Shown: piece after piece, positions 1-11,708 of the stretch
Numbering within the stretch: position 1 is the stretch's first letter
How the letters are laid out: each line of letters starts with the position of its first letter
Origin: Chlorophyllum brunneum
Lineage: Eukaryota; Basidiomycota; Agaricomycetes; Agaricales; Agaricaceae
Length of the DNA: 64,000 nucleotides
Direction: 5' to 3'
Assembly (NCBI GenBank): GCA_963576785.1
Contig: OY756146.1
Coordinates: forward strand, 2,294,001-2,358,000
Notes under the pieces: model-generated
What the model was told of the DNA's origin: nothing
What the model saw: only the letters and a program-made list of their open reading frames with translations
Database searches by the model: none
Made by a program: the position numbers and the translations under genes

Positions 1-3000
1 GAGGCAAAATCCACGTTTAGAGCTCAGCGCTCAAGGTACTCGGAGTAAAAACACTGCCTTGGTTTGTTTTTTTTTTTTTTTCGTGTGAGTACGTGTTCGT
101 TTTAAGATGTCAACACGTAGCGAGCCGATTTACCGCGTGGTATATATCATTAGGCAGTGCAACCTAAAGAAAGAAAACGTCTCCAAGATTACCGGAGGGT
201 GGGTATCACTGAGGGTTCAGGTAAAACACTAGAGATGATTCTTATATTTTTTTTTTTCATGTGATTGATCCTATTGCTCATAAAACATAATGCTTGGTAT
301 GAGTTCGTAACGCACTTTGGGGATCACAACTATCCCTTTCCTCGGCTTTGATCAAAAGAGGAACCAAGAGCTCGGGTTGTATGAATCACCGACTGAAAAT
401 GGTCTAGGCTGTACCTATATCCAAAGCGCTAAATGCTAAAGCGCGGCTGTTTGGGCGTCTGAGCTATACGACCGTCCGGAACGGAAGTGGTGGTAAGAGA
501 GAGAGTAGTAAGCAGCAATGTTGGAGCTCTTGATGATTTGTTAATGTAATGTAATGCAATTGCTCAGCGAAAGAGAACTGCGATCATTCATCATTTGTTG
601 TGTGAAAGTATAAAAATAACCATAAGCTGCTTTTGATTAATGAGTGACGTTTGATGGTGGGTGGGTGGCCGTGATCGACCTTGTGATGGAAGTATTGATT
701 CCTCCATATAGAGAATTGTGTGGTTGTAGGCGTGCGGAATGGTAATTTTCCAATGTCATTGGCATATGGCAATGCGTGCGCTTGTTTTGGAGGAATGTAC
801 AAACTGCGCAGGGAGTTGAGATATTTCGGCATGGTTGATTCTTTTATTTGTCAGGATGTTAAGTGGATTGCGTTTTTCGTATCTATGCGATTATCGAGGT
901 ACGTGGATGCAGGACTGTGCTTTACGAACCGTAATGGATATACCCTTAGGTTGAACCCCTGTCACCGACAACCTTCCTGACAGAGTCATTTTTGCGGCCG
1001 CAGGGGTGAGATACCTAATAGGGGCACAAAGTTCGGTCCTAGCTGGCTGTTCAATGTCTGATTGATGACACAAGTTAGATTGCCAAGCCACATCATGCCT
1101 TCCAAGCGTACCCAAGCTCCCCGTATGGCGGTTCAAAGTTAAAGATAACTATGATATTGAAATCGATGCAGTGCATGCGACATCCATGTCGGGGACGGGT
1201 ACCCGTCCTCGAACACTCATACGGCTTCTCTCTGACTTTGAATTATTATTTACTGGGTAGAATGTGAAAAATGAGTTTGGAGTATAACAACTATTGACTG
1301 CGAAGTCATTGCCACGCGTAGTGCTGGCTTAAAAATACAACGGGAGGATCATACAAACGCGATGATGAAGGAGAGAAAATGTGGCCGAGATTAGATGGGC
1401 GCCAAATGAGCGCGTTCAAGCGCCTCGGAGGCTGGGGGTGTGAGTGTGGGCGGTTGCATTTTGGTTCTGTTATGGAGAGCTCTGAGAAGTCTTGGGAACA
1501 CTAATCGAGGCAGCGAATGGAGAATTTCCGAGTTTGAGGGATTGGTGGCTGCAGCCAGACGCACTTCGGGAATGCCGCGAGGTTTCCGATGGGTCGATTA
1601 AGGGCACATGAAGATGAGCTATGAATTAATTAATTCCATCTACGAGTTGACGCGAATTTATTCGAGGGGGTGAAGACAGTTGCACTGGAAGGAAGGGTAA
1701 CGAACGAACGAAAGCCGGGGGCTGGAAAGCAGTCCAATCTGAGAGGGCGGTGCGTGGTATTGTGACAAAGAGATTCTTCCAAGATGGCTTTGACAGGATG
1801 TAGCCCGCCACCGTCATATTTCCCACCTATAAGTGTCTGACGGTCTTCCACGAGCATCGAATCTGCCCGAAAGTTCATACTATTATTATTATCATCAAAC
1901 TGCTAAAACTGCTATTGAGTGCTGCAAAATATCACTGATGGCAGTTACTTTCAAATTCCTATATAATTACGCAATTAATCATTGGCGCAGGGACTAGAGG
2001 AGGAGAGAAAAGATGAGCCCTGATTTGATGTCGAAGCTTTCCGCGTCTTTTCCGGTCAGGTCACTCTGCAACTAATGAAAAGAGTAATACTTGACCAGCT
2101 TAGTGGCGCTAACTAGGGCGGACTTCGCATTCGGTTCAATTTATCTATAGTGGGAGGGCGGGAACCCGATAAGGACTCCACAAGGTCCACAAGTGACAAC
2201 AACTGTCAGTGCGTCATAAGCACGCGAGCTCTCGGGACAAAAATAGATACCGTAAGCGCAAGGGCAACTTCAGCGTATTCGCGGATAATATTTGCCGATT
2301 GAATTGGGGCCCGAGCCATGAGGCTATTCAACGCTCTGACTGCCGCACAATTCTTCATGCGTCAGCATTTTGAGGACTCATTTCGCGAGAGGCTGGATTG
2401 CCAAGTGGAATTGAGCTTGAGAGAGTGCATAGCCTCGGCATCGGTCTCCTGTTTCGGCGGTTCCTTGGTTTCAGGATCTTAGTTTCGGATTGATGGGAAT
2501 GGTTTATTTGTGACATAGGAGTGAGCTTTGTTGCAAGTCTTACCAAGGTGAAGGTTCCGTTTGTCCGAGTTGGGGTGTGAGAGGAATGCGGTCGCTGTTT
2601 TGTGAGCTTTCTGGGATACGCAATGTCTTGCTGGGGTCGGAATCGAAGCGGGGTTGTGGCCTCGTCAATCGCGAGGACGTCCTAGACCCAGTAAGGTTAG
2701 TTGACGATTAATCCACAAGGGTCGATCCGCCGCCTTGAGGCTCTCGTATCCTTCGCCCTGGATCATCAGCCCCGATCAGCGGTTAGCATAGCCTTAAATT
2801 CGCACGTGCGTTTTACCCACGCTTGCGTACTGATACTGAGGCGGGGCTTGTCAGGAAGACAACCTCACAAGGCGGTACAACTCGTAGCCCGTTGGAGATG
2901 GAGTTCCCAGAAATAGTCAAGAACTGCCATGTTCCATCTTCAGAAATAACGTTTAGCGCGTCGGGAGTCCTTCCATGTTGGACATTCTGCGATTCCGTTC

Positions 3001-3128
3001 TCGCAATCCTGACGAATATAGAATGCAGAGTTAACAGCAATCGGACATAGCACTCTCCAAGCATTGATTTGAATTGTTCAGGTGATGACTCTTCGCCTGT
3101 ATGGTGCTGCGTAAGCTACCCCCTCAAG
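1..3128. other. Intergenic stretch, no supported gene
   Basis: I see no gene here. Open frames on both strands are under about 90 codons, overlap one another and show no recognisable domain or coherent exon chain. There is a short poly-T run near 67-81. The right end carries the promoter of the first DUF6699 gene. Confidence 0.6.
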
Positions 3129-3136
3129 TATTTAAG
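3129..3136 (+). promoter_or_regulatory. TATA-like box of the first DUF6699 gene
   Basis: TATTTAAG lies 72 bases before the ATG at 3201, leaving room for a transcription start about 30 bases downstream and a short pyrimidine/CA-rich leader. It supports starting the protein at 3201 and not at an upstream in-frame non-ATG codon. Confidence 0.5.
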
Positions 3137-3200
3137 CTCCAGTGTTTCTCTATCACAACATAACATCCCCGTATCACCCCCAACCACCACCCAGCATAAC

Positions 3201-3920
3201 ATGCCTGGCAAACACGTTCGATTCTCAAGGACCAACACCCTTCACACTTTTTATCCATCCCCTCTAACTCGACCACCGACCCTCACGTATGACACTTACT
3301 CACCAGCATCCACGAACTCACTCTCGACACCTCCCGACATGCCAGTTCCCCTTCCACCAAATAGTCATCACTCTCGTAAACGTTCCCAATCCGTCTATTA
3401 CTCCTCTTCCCTTCGCCTTCACCGATTGTTGGAAGACTCCTCGAACCCGGAACTCCTTTACGACGTCCGCCGACCCCCATCATTAGTCGGTACCAAGAGA
3501 CGCGCTATAACCCCCGAGGAATTTAACGAACCGGCGACATCGCCATACACGTCCTCGATGACCATCATACATCAGTATCTTCCTTGGATTATCCATGTTA
3601 AACCAAGCGGTTACTCACGGAGCCGGGGCATGTATTACATAACCGTATGGGATGTTCTCAAGGCGATACACGGGGGGTTCCGGATGTCAATCAATCAAAT
3701 AGAGTATGACGGGCTTGGGAGAGGAAGTCGACACCAGAAGAGGGTGACGAGGGCATACGAGGACAGGTATAGGATGCAGGGACGGAATTCCGCAACGTAC
3801 CAAGAGGAGAAGATGGGCGGAGTGAAGAGAGTTGATTTTCTAGTCGAGTACGTCAGATTTATGGGACTGGTTGCCCATAACGTGGAGAAGGGAGAGTTTA
3901 TGTTGCACACGGAGAGATAA
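3201..3920 (+). CDS. DUF6699-type protein (copy 1)
   Basis: Intronless gene for 239 residues. The N-terminal half is a Ser/Pro/Thr-rich low-complexity region that begins MPGKHVRFS, an opening often seen in mushroom DUF6699 proteins. The C-terminal half, about residues 125-230, has the domain pattern: a W-I-x-V strand, an aromatic/hydrophobic strand before VWDVLKAI, a region ending in a basic helix, and the motif VKRVDFL followed by F-MGL. The family is large and lineage-expanded in Agaricomycetes and its biochemical role is unknown, so none is proposed. ATG 3201 was chosen because a TATA-like box sits 72 bases upstream. The neighbour at 4895-5638 is a clear paralogue, so the two arose by local duplication. 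The family call is from memory of the pattern, not from a search. Confidence 0.85.
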   Translation: MPGKHVRFSRTNTLHTFYPSPLTRPPTLTYDTYSPASTNSLSTPPDMPVPLPPNSHHSRKRSQSVYYSSSLRLHRLLEDSSNPELLYDVRRPPSLVGTKRRAITPEEFNEPATSPYTSSMTIIHQYLPWIIHVKPSGYSRSRGMYYITVWDVLKAIHGGFRMSINQIEYDGLGRGSRHQKRVTRAYEDRYRMQGRNSATYQEEKMGGVKRVDFLVEYVRFMGLVAHNVEKGEFMLHTER

Positions 3921-4894
3921 AGGTCCGGTGAACCTGGCGATCTTGGGCCGGGTGGAGATCTTAGAGATCTTGTTTTGATGCCTTGATGATATCCATCAGT
4001 GCGAAGCTGTTGGATAGTTCTGCTAGCGCTATACCCTATAATTGCTAGTGAACATTTTCGGTACTTTTAGTACTGGAAGTACGCTATACCGTATGATACC
4101 CTTATTGACGACTCGTATAATGACCATTGTAGTGTAGCGCGGTTGTCGATGATTCCTTCATGACAGTTGTTGGAAGGAACTTTACGTAGTAAGACTGCTT
4201 CCGTTGATAGTATAGTTTTTCAACTTCCGTTGTCAGTACTTACCAATATCAATATTTCCATAGTCCTATTGCCTTATGCTTTCTCGAGCTTAAGGAAATG
4301 AAAGGGTTGGCTTGGAAGTTGGGGGGACATTGTGTTGTCGTGCATCAGAGTATAAATAGCACTTCACGTGATATCGTTTGTTGTCGTTGGGTGTCGTGAC
4401 TCGCACCGGCTTGCTCTCAACGTTCTCAGCAATCTCCGTTAAAAACGTGAAACTAACGACAAGTTACTAAAGGCGGAAAATTATCAGGTTGGTTTGAAAG
4501 CCGATAATGCCTAGACGGTTTCTCCGCGCGCGTGGAATTAACACGCCCGCGTGTTGTGCAGTTGTAACCTTGGCGACCCGACACTTCACATTTTGTCGTT
4601 ATCTAGGTGACGGGTTTCTTGATTGGTATATGCATATACTTATAACTCAATTATACCTTCAAGGTAACCTTTCAACTCCATGTGGATAGATTTCTCAGGC
4701 CATTGTTCCTACTCCTCTCCAGACAATTGCATACACGCAACGACGTTACAGATTAATGATCGTGCGCGACTGGACTTGTTTCATGAATATTATTGTTCTC
4801 GACACCGGAGGCCGATCCCCAGATTGCCTTAAAACGACGGGATGTGACTCTGTGGTAAAACACACTTTCGAGGCCATTCTTCGTCGTCCAGAAC
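3921..4894. other. Intergenic spacer between the DUF6699 paralogues
   Basis: No supported gene. Only a 60-codon frame near 4507 and an overlapping frame from 4756 occur. The latter overlaps the next gene in a different frame and lacks the family motifs. The promoter and possible 5' part of the second DUF6699 gene must lie here, but I could not identify a convincing TATA box or an extra exon. Confidence 0.5.
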
Positions 4895-5638
4895 ATGTTA
4901 CTTGGAAGATCATGTTTATTCAAAAAGCGGAAGGCTTCACGCGCAGGCTGCCGCTCTCAGAACATCTTACACAAGGTTCTGCTGGGCGCTCTTCCTTATC
5001 AAAGCGAAGAGATTTTAACCCTGGTTCCCATATCACCTCTGCACACACCCAATACGATCGACAAATCGTCATCATCTACAGTTCAGGGCTTCACCCGCAC
5101 ATCTCAACTTCCTCTCTCTACTGCGTTTACTCTCCTCCACCCTGCTTTGAGGCCTTCTTTTGGTCCGATCGTCCACTATGACGTTCGCTGTTCACCTACC
5201 ACACTACGTATCCGCCATCATTCTCTTTCACTAGATATTCTTCATGAGCCCGCCGTCACACCCCCCGTCTCTCGATTATGTCTGGTTAGCTCGCGCCTTC
5301 TCTGGTCGATCACAGTCAATCCAACTCAGTTGGACCAAAATGGGATTTACTATGTTTCTGTACTCGATGTCTTTATGGCTATCTATACCTCCCTTAAAAT
5401 CCGCATCAGTCTTGAAGACTATAACGAATATGGAGAACGCCCCCGTGGTATTCTTATACAAAAGAAAGCTGCTCTTGCATTTGAGGAGCGCTGTGGAGAG
5501 GCGCGATCCTCAGAAGCTTGCGCTGCAAAGCGGAGACAGGGAATGAGACGCGTCGATTTTTTGCTAGGGCGGACGAGATTTATCGGCCTTGCTCCGAGCC
5601 CAAATTCTTCCGAAGAATGGGTACTAGTTTGTGATTAA
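4895..5638 (+). CDS. DUF6699-type protein (copy 2)
   Basis: Open frame of 247 codons whose C-terminal 150 residues align by eye with the gene at 3201-3920. Both have YDVR followed by a variable stretch, an EPA-x-x-P segment, a W-x-I-x-V-x-P strand, VLDVFMAIY (VWDVLKAIH in copy 1), a basic AFEERC helix and RRVDFLLG before F-IGL. The N-terminal 45 residues do not resemble the usual opening of the family. The true start may therefore be further downstream or in an unrecognised upstream exon; 4895 is simply the first in-frame ATG. A second frame that overlaps the first two-thirds is rejected because it lacks the conserved residues. No intron is needed across the conserved part. Function unknown. 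Confidence 0.75.
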   Translation: MLLGRSCLFKKRKASRAGCRSQNILHKVLLGALPYQSEEILTLVPISPLHTPNTIDKSSSSTVQGFTRTSQLPLSTAFTLLHPALRPSFGPIVHYDVRCSPTTLRIRHHSLSLDILHEPAVTPPVSRLCLVSSRLLWSITVNPTQLDQNGIYYVSVLDVFMAIYTSLKIRISLEDYNEYGERPRGILIQKKAALAFEERCGEARSSEACAAKRRQGMRRVDFLLGRTRFIGLAPSPNSSEEWVLVCD

Positions 5639-5710
5639 CCCCTCAAAATCCTGTACACCGCCCCGAACGCTGTCAAACTCCATTCGCTCAGGCCTATTTC
5701 GCATCTCGCA

Positions 5711-5736
5711 TTTCGTATTTCGTATTTCGTATTTCA
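5711..5736. repeat. Short heptamer tandem repeat
   Basis: The unit TTTCGTA is repeated three times in a row with a partial fourth, about 75 bases after the stop codon of copy 2, probably inside its 3' untranslated region. It looks like simple replication slippage. Confidence 0.8.
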
Positions 5737-6188
5737 TGCTCTTTATTATTCTCTGTGTATACATTTATCCAGTGGCTCATATAATATTCTTTCTGATGAA
5801 TGACAATCGAATCCGGGGATGTTGCCAAGACTACGCCTCCACTAGCAGGTAGTCGAGGAATTCAAAAGTTCATTCGAGGTGGACCAACAGGGTGGCGTAG
5901 TGGCACATGAAAACATGTCCAATCCCTGTGCATTGGCCTATTTGTGGCATTGAAGGTGCGTCCCTGTCCACGGTCCTCGACATAAAAAAAGAAAACTACT
6001 GATCGTGTGAGGACCAACCCCACTCTGCCCCTCATTATCACCCTACGCTGTGAATCGAGCATGAATTTTGGCGCATCGCCACCGACAGACCCCGAGGCTG
6101 GGAATTGCACTGTGGCAGGAGAGTCTACAGGTGTAAGTAATTGACCAGTTATCCACTACCGCACAGCGACTTATTGAAATATTTCCTG

Positions 6189-6194
6189 TATAAG
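6189..6194 (+). promoter_or_regulatory. TATA box of the 6252 gene
   Basis: TATAAG lies 63 bases before the ATG at 6252, the spacing expected for a fungal TATA box plus a roughly 30-base leader. This favours ATG 6252 over the upstream in-frame TTG near 6141. Confidence 0.5.
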
Positions 6195-6251
6195 CCCCTC
6201 TGGGCTATGCAATTGAAGCCTGGCATCAATTCTCATTTCCACATATCTGCT

Positions 6252-6821
6252 ATGGCCATCCCATCATGGCAGTCAGCTACCAATGAATCGCCCCTCAAAC
6301 GACTGTATCCATCGCCTAACGAGCTTTTCCCATTCCACGAGGTCATATTCCTTCATCCTTTAGATCCTTGGGGAGAACAGTGTGGCTGGCTGCAACAGTA
6401 CGACTTCACGGTGTCATCGCCTATTGTTCACATATGTGACCAAAATTTGCATATCGGTGTTCTGGACTTGACCGAATTGTTAGGGTTTCCCGATATACAT
6501 GAGGGAGTGGCATTTGCGGATATCATATTCCAAATTGGACTCTTCATGGCGGACGACCTCTCTCTCTCGAATTATGACTGTTTCACGGATCGCATAAAGC
6601 GTTGGGTTACCCTTGTGTTCAAGCGGCGTACTCTTGGATCCACCGCTCAAGAGACAACCTTCTCGAAGGATTGGGATGATTTTTTGTCTGGACGCGGGGT
6701 GACTGGCACACGACGTCCGATGAACTCGGATTTGTTTATGGAAAGGCGCAGCGCTTGGAAATTCAGCGTTTGGCCTGAATACTCTGTCCTCTGGGTTGAC
6801 GATGAGCCAGGCTTTTCCTAA
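6252..6821 (+). CDS. Hypothetical protein, possible divergent DUF6699 relative
   Basis: Intronless frame for 189 residues. I do not recognise it with certainty. It lies directly after two DUF6699 genes and shows a loosely similar order of elements. There is a hydrophobic strand before VLDLTELLGF where the paralogues have VWDVLKAI-type sequence, then a basic segment VTLVFKRR, then a GVTGTRRP segment where the paralogues have GVKRVDFL. The residue matches are too sparse for a firm family call. There is no signal peptide or membrane segment. The start rests on the TATA box at 6189. A minus-strand 130-codon frame inside it is treated as a shadow. Confidence 0.5.
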   Translation: MAIPSWQSATNESPLKRLYPSPNELFPFHEVIFLHPLDPWGEQCGWLQQYDFTVSSPIVHICDQNLHIGVLDLTELLGFPDIHEGVAFADIIFQIGLFMADDLSLSNYDCFTDRIKRWVTLVFKRRTLGSTAQETTFSKDWDDFLSGRGVTGTRRPMNSDLFMERRSAWKFSVWPEYSVLWVDDEPGFS

Positions 6822-7097
6822 CAGATTCGTCATGGCAGGCCTGGTTTTTACGACATTTATCCTTTTCCTCACTGTTCTGGCGTCCTATTCGCATTCACAA
6901 AATATCAAGGTATCTCATGAACACGAAGGAAGCAGGGTGAAATTACGATGAACTGGTGGGAATACACGTAGATATATATAGATCACTTGAAGAGGGTCGT
7001 TTGAGCAGGCGTGGGACTGACAATATCATGAGCATTATAAAACCTTCTACGCCATGATGTAGATCCATCTGGCTACAACTTACCTTTCCCCGTGACG

Positions 7098-8082
7098 ATG
7101 CCTTCTCTTACAGCTGTGAAAGCTGCGAATGCAGAGTTCAAACCCTCTTATCTTCCTGTAGCTGTCTTCATTGGGGGGACAGCGGGGATCGGGAGGTGCT
7201 CTACCCAATCTTTCGCCCACATTCTGAACGGCCGAGCTCGCATCATAATTGTCGGGCGCAACGAAGCTGCAGCCCAGGAAATCATAGCTTCCCTTCCGCA
7301 TACCCCAGAAGATGTTGGACAAGATGGAGGTTACGAGTTTATGCAATGCGATGTCACTGTCATGAAGAATGTCCACGATTTGGCGACGACCCTACGTGAA
7401 CGTCTCCCCAAGATCAATTTTCTCGTCATTTCTGCAGGAGTCTTCAGTTTGAAAGGTTTAGAGGAGACGGAGGACGGTTTGGATAGGAAGTTGGCTTCTA
7501 GATATTATTCTCGATGGGCATTTACGAACGACTTACTTCCATTGCTGAGGAAAGCGAAGGATGCTGGCGAGGATGCCAAGGTCATGTCAATTCTTGGCGC
7601 GGGACAATATTCGGGTATCGACGTTGATGACTTGGGTTTGAAGAAGTCCTTTACGGGGATCAAAGCCATGCTGCAGAGCACGGCTTACAATGATCTTATG
7701 ATGGCTGTGGGTTGCCTTCCTCAGGACGCGTCAATGAATATTAAAATTGACGAAAATATGATAGGAATTTGCTAACCGGGACCCGGAAATATCTTTTATC
7801 CACATATTCCCGGGGTATGTGGATACACCCGCATTCAGGGTCGATAACTGGCTTGGGATAATCTTTTACCCTCTCATCCAGCTTATCAAGTGGATAATGG
7901 CCATAAAGCCCGAAGTATGCGCGGAATATATGGTGTATGCCCTGTTGGATGCGAAGAAAGGGTTGTCCAGGAGAAATGAAAAGGGAGACGATATTGGAGA
8001 AGCTAATTTTCCGAAGGTAGAAGGTGCCCAGCACAAATTATGGGAACATTCTATCGAAGCAACACAAAGTACCGTGATGTAA
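7098..8082 (+). CDS. Short-chain dehydrogenase/reductase-like protein
   Basis: Two exons, 7098-7706 and 7765-8082, joined across a 58-base intron (GTGGGT...ATAG), give 308 residues. A Rossmann nucleotide-binding motif GGTAGIGR is at residues 26-33, a CDVT acidic turn near 85 and the SAGV element at 112-115. The second exon supplies HIFPGYVDTP, the usual SDR segment after the active site. The family reduces or oxidises alcohols or ketones with NAD(P)H, normally in the cytosol. The canonical YxxxK pair is absent: the equivalent stretch reads RYYSRWAF (residues 135-142), with no lysine four residues after either tyrosine. Substrate is unknown. The splice restores the reading frame across an in-frame stop, which makes the gene model firm. 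The upstream GTG at 7092 is ignored in favour of ATG 7098. Confidence 0.85.
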
Positions 8083-9342
8083 TTCTATCATGTCAGCTCT
8101 TTGCATGTTGGTCCTGGATCTTCTCAGTATGGGGAACGATGTAACAGAATTATGCCAGTAACGAGTATGTAATGGATACATGGGATAGGCTGAGAGACAT
8201 TAGGCTGAGAGACATGGGCGAAAGCATACATATGTAGGCTGAGATGCGCAAGGGTGAGTAGAGAGGGCTGAGTATGGAAATATCCTCTTCGGTTTTCAAG
8301 TCTTTCGTACTGAAGGTCGTACTTGACGCCAGAGTGTCCAGGGCCATATGTACCAACATATTCTGCTCGGCGCTTATCACGTAAATCTGTGTGAACAATC
8401 CACAAACACAAGGATATCGACAGGCGCACATCGTCCACTCTCACTTTCGACCATTATCACCGGTCGGGTATAGTAAAAGCTGGAAATTTGAATGCTAGTC
8501 AATCCCTTCCTCCATTCTGTGACTTTTTGGAATTGCTACCTGTCCGGCTCCTCTCGCCCTCGCAGATGTTGTGTTGGGCCACTGGCGTTCTCCGAATGGT
8601 TTCTTGCGTATTTAAGGCCACCGCTGGACCATACACATACTTTGATTTTCGGTAAGTTAAATTTGTTAGCATTCGTTGAACCTTGCTCAGATGAACCTAG
8701 AACGAACTGTCCACCACTGGTGTTATTAGATCGGTGGGTTATTAGATCGGTCATATCATTTGAGTGGCGAAACGCAGCGAACATGCCTTCGTGAGTAGTG
8801 TTATATCACCCACACGGCTCAGTCTAAATCAGCTGTGAGTGATATACTACTACCTGCGGTCCTCTCACCAATTCTTGATCTCCACACGAAAGCCAAAGAC
8901 GAGAGAGTGCTGCGGGATTAAGTACGAGGCGCCGGTGGAGGGTTATCAATCCTCCTAAGAATGTATCTAATTTTTGCCCTGGTGCGTGTTCCACGGGGTA
9001 CTGCTCGTATCAATTATCTCAACAGGATCTGACACAGAAAAAAATATGGTCGAGGAACATGATACATCTTGGCCGATTCGGGTTCGGATCAAACTCGGTC
9101 CTTTGGTTCGAGTATCGTACTCAAGGCAACACGGGCTCCAAGGGTGCATGATCGCAAGGTGTGTTTCTTTCGTCCTTAGTGACACCCTTTGGTTGGAGTA
9201 TCTGTATCAACATTATACATAGGCGCCTGTCACCAACGCAGGCAATCACTTGAACCGTGAAAATGACGAAAATGGATGCCGAGTGTACGACCGTCCGTTT
9301 CTTCTTCATCTACCCGTTATCAATCTTTCTCTGTAGATCTCA
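8083..9342. other. Intergenic stretch, no supported gene
   Basis: Short overlapping frames only. A TATTTAAG-like string near 8610 followed by an ATG at 8782 and a GTGAGT donor-like sequence could mark the 5' end of a lost gene, but I cannot extend it into a coding chain. Two similar strings, CCTTTGGTT-GAGTATC, occur near 9100 and 9188. Confidence 0.45.
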
Positions 9343-10440
9343 TTACCCTCGATCCACTGGCGTCTGGCGGTCCGAGACGAAAGCTGAGAACCTTTGGTGC
9401 GGTGTTTGGGTGCCTATATGGCCTATGAGCCACATTGTTTTCGAATAGTAACGTTCGGACCAGAAGGAGGTTGTCGACTTAGAGTGCCGAAGGATTGAGC
9501 CGCAACACCAGTGCGAAGCAGCCCAGCGGCGCGCACAAACGTATGATAGGACGCGCTCGTGGTCGACTTGATGGCTCAACTCCGTACTCACAAGCCCCCA
9601 CAAGGCATCGTGATTCGCAGCTACTCGTGGAGCTACGGTGGATACAAGATTAGTGTCCTCCACATTGAAACAGGTGAACCAAGTTTAGCCACCAATCTTG
9701 CGTACTTACTACCCATCTCTTAGCAGTCGAATGGCAATATATCCCCTTTCAGTGTTAGCGGCATGTCATCAACGTCTTGGAAGAGCGCTGGTGCGAAACA
9801 TCGGAGCGGCTTCATTCCTCTAAGCCCTCAAGCATCCTGGAGGTAGCCGAGAGCGATATTTTCTTCATGTCAATGTTGCGGTCCAACTGGGGTTCCAGAT
9901 GAGACTGTATCCCCTCCCACTCAATGGGTCTACGCCTGCTTGCTTTTTCAGTGCATTTTAGCACCGGGCGGGACTGGGAGGGTTTGCTTTTCACGCAAGG
10001 AGCTGCCAGCGCAAGGTTGTGGCAGGTCACATGACCGCGTCTACAGGTGCATTCATATCCCGCGAAAGCATTAGCACAGACATCTAATAAATCAAGCTTC
10101 TGCAGGTTTGGGATAGTCCCCTTTGTGCCAGTGTGTTTCTCCAGATCCTTCAATAATTTCGCCCATTGACCATCACCCCTAATCGAAACACCCCTCCAAT
10201 CACCATGGTCCCCGCCAGCGAAAATCCGACTTGCTTGAAGCATACCAGTAACGGTAGGCTATGCAAACGGGGACACATCCCCACGAACTACGACGCAGTA
10301 GAATACCACCCACCCAACGACTCACACCTTCCCAACCTTTTATCAGGATTCTCTCGCTCTTGGCGGCTTGCAATGCTTCGCTTCCTGCCAGCGCTCCGAG
10401 CGTGTCGACCACTATTTGTCGAGGCGCGCGGCGATCTTGA
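9343..10440 (-). pseudogene. Possible degenerate multi-exon gene, unrecognised
   Basis: Three minus-strand blocks have protein-like composition and are separated by intron-like gaps. The first, near 10440-10340, reads about 30 codons ending in a GTGAGT-type donor. The second is a 143-codon frame from 10243 to 9812. The third is a 106-codon frame from 9663 to 9343 that starts VEDTNLVSTVAP. Frames break between the blocks and no single chain could be completed. I do not recognise the family; an armadillo/MYND-type mushroom protein is only a guess. It may be a relic or a gene whose introns I failed to place. Confidence 0.2.
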
Positions 10441-11659
10441 ACGAAGTTAGATGGGTTGCGTGATTATAACACATGTCCAAATGTGCAGCTTCCCAGCAAG
10501 AAAGCCCTCCGCGCGGGTTCAGTGAACCGGTGGAGGGCAAGCACAGTCTTGTTCATGTATTTTCAAATCCGAAGGTGTTACCCCCAAGCTTATACTCGCT
10601 TTGCATACCGGTTTGGGACATGGGAAGATAAGGGACAAGCTCAACTCGGTCAAGTCCATCAACATAGCACAGTTTGTTCTTTTCGGGTCCCGTCGCGTAT
10701 GCCACCATGGGGGCGACCTAGGGAGCCGCCGCCTGGAATTGGCAAGACACCTTGCTTCAACGCATAGTACGGGTTCTGATATGGTAGCTTTGTTGAAACT
10801 AGGATCTACATCAAGGTACCCAGGCCTCCCGCCTCCGAAACGCATGTCCTTCCTCAGGGCGGTGCTAATGCTTGTCGTTCCCTCTTCTCCCGACAAAACC
10901 TCCTGTGGTGAAAGTAGGAAAAGGAGGATTCGTCGCTCAGATGTAAGCTTCAATGGAAATTTGCGTTCGCCCTTCTGGACGCCACCGCAGAAAGAGGCTT
11001 ATTAGGCAGCGACCATGGGCCCCATCCTTCGAAAGACACGAAGCCGCACAGGTTCGCAGACGCATCAATCACCTTGTTCTGATGCCCCTGAACGGCTTCT
11101 CCTTATAGTCACAAGTGTACATGACCAAGCCAAAGAATACAAGAATCGAGAGCAACGCTTGCGAGGATACAGCACTCTAGTTCAATCGACTTGTAAAAGG
11201 CCGCTCCTAGGAGATTATTTCCACGGCTCACGGGTTAACACCTCACGTACCGTAGCTTGCATTTTATCTTGACAGATGCCTCGTGTTTGGTTTAGTCATA
11301 CACCACTCTGCGTGAAGGCTCAGATACCGAAGCTGTGCTATATCCAGCATGACTTGGAGCTGATACACGTTTTCCTAGTTCCCGGAAATGGAAGAATGCC
11401 TGACTCGACTTCTGACGTTTTATGAGCCTCGTGTCGACCCTCTCCCGTACTCTTTTACACAAGTTCTCTCCGCTTCATCTAGGTTTTCATTAGTTTGCAG
11501 TCAAATAGCAATCTATACATCGTTAGTTACCGTATTTATTATGACCTCACCATCTATGTTTGCACTTGGCGCCTCAGTCGCCTTATTGTGGAGAAGGTCA
11601 CCGCCCTTAAGAGAGAATGCCTTGATGCTGTTAATCCCCGAGCACAGCCCCTGGGAGTG
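10441..11659. other. Intergenic stretch with unassigned overlapping frames
   Basis: Opposing frames of 144 codons (minus, 10519-10953) and 134 codons (plus, 10601-11005) overlap almost completely, so at most one could be real. Neither has recognisable motifs. I support no gene here. Confidence 0.4.
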
Positions 11660-11667
11660 TATATATA
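11660..11667 (+). promoter_or_regulatory. TATA box of metacaspase A
   Basis: TATATATA followed by a C/T-rich tract lies 49 bases upstream of ATG 11709, a good fungal promoter spacing. This makes 11709 the first AUG of the expected transcript; the next in-frame ATG is 11826. Confidence 0.55.
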
Positions 11668-11708
11668 CCCCTCCCCCTGCTTCCCTCCAGACACTCAGCA
11701 GAATCACG

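Larger units (their letters stand above)
5639..6251. other. Spacer with 3' flank of copy 2 and promoter of the next gene
   Basis: No gene is supported. A 73-codon frame and a minus-strand 82-codon frame here have no family features. The stretch holds a small heptamer repeat (5711-5736) and a TATA box for the gene starting at 6252. Confidence 0.5.

Noticed and set aside
10519..11005. Opposing 144- and 134-codon frames
   Set aside because: They overlap on opposite strands, carry no motifs and have no plausible exon partners.
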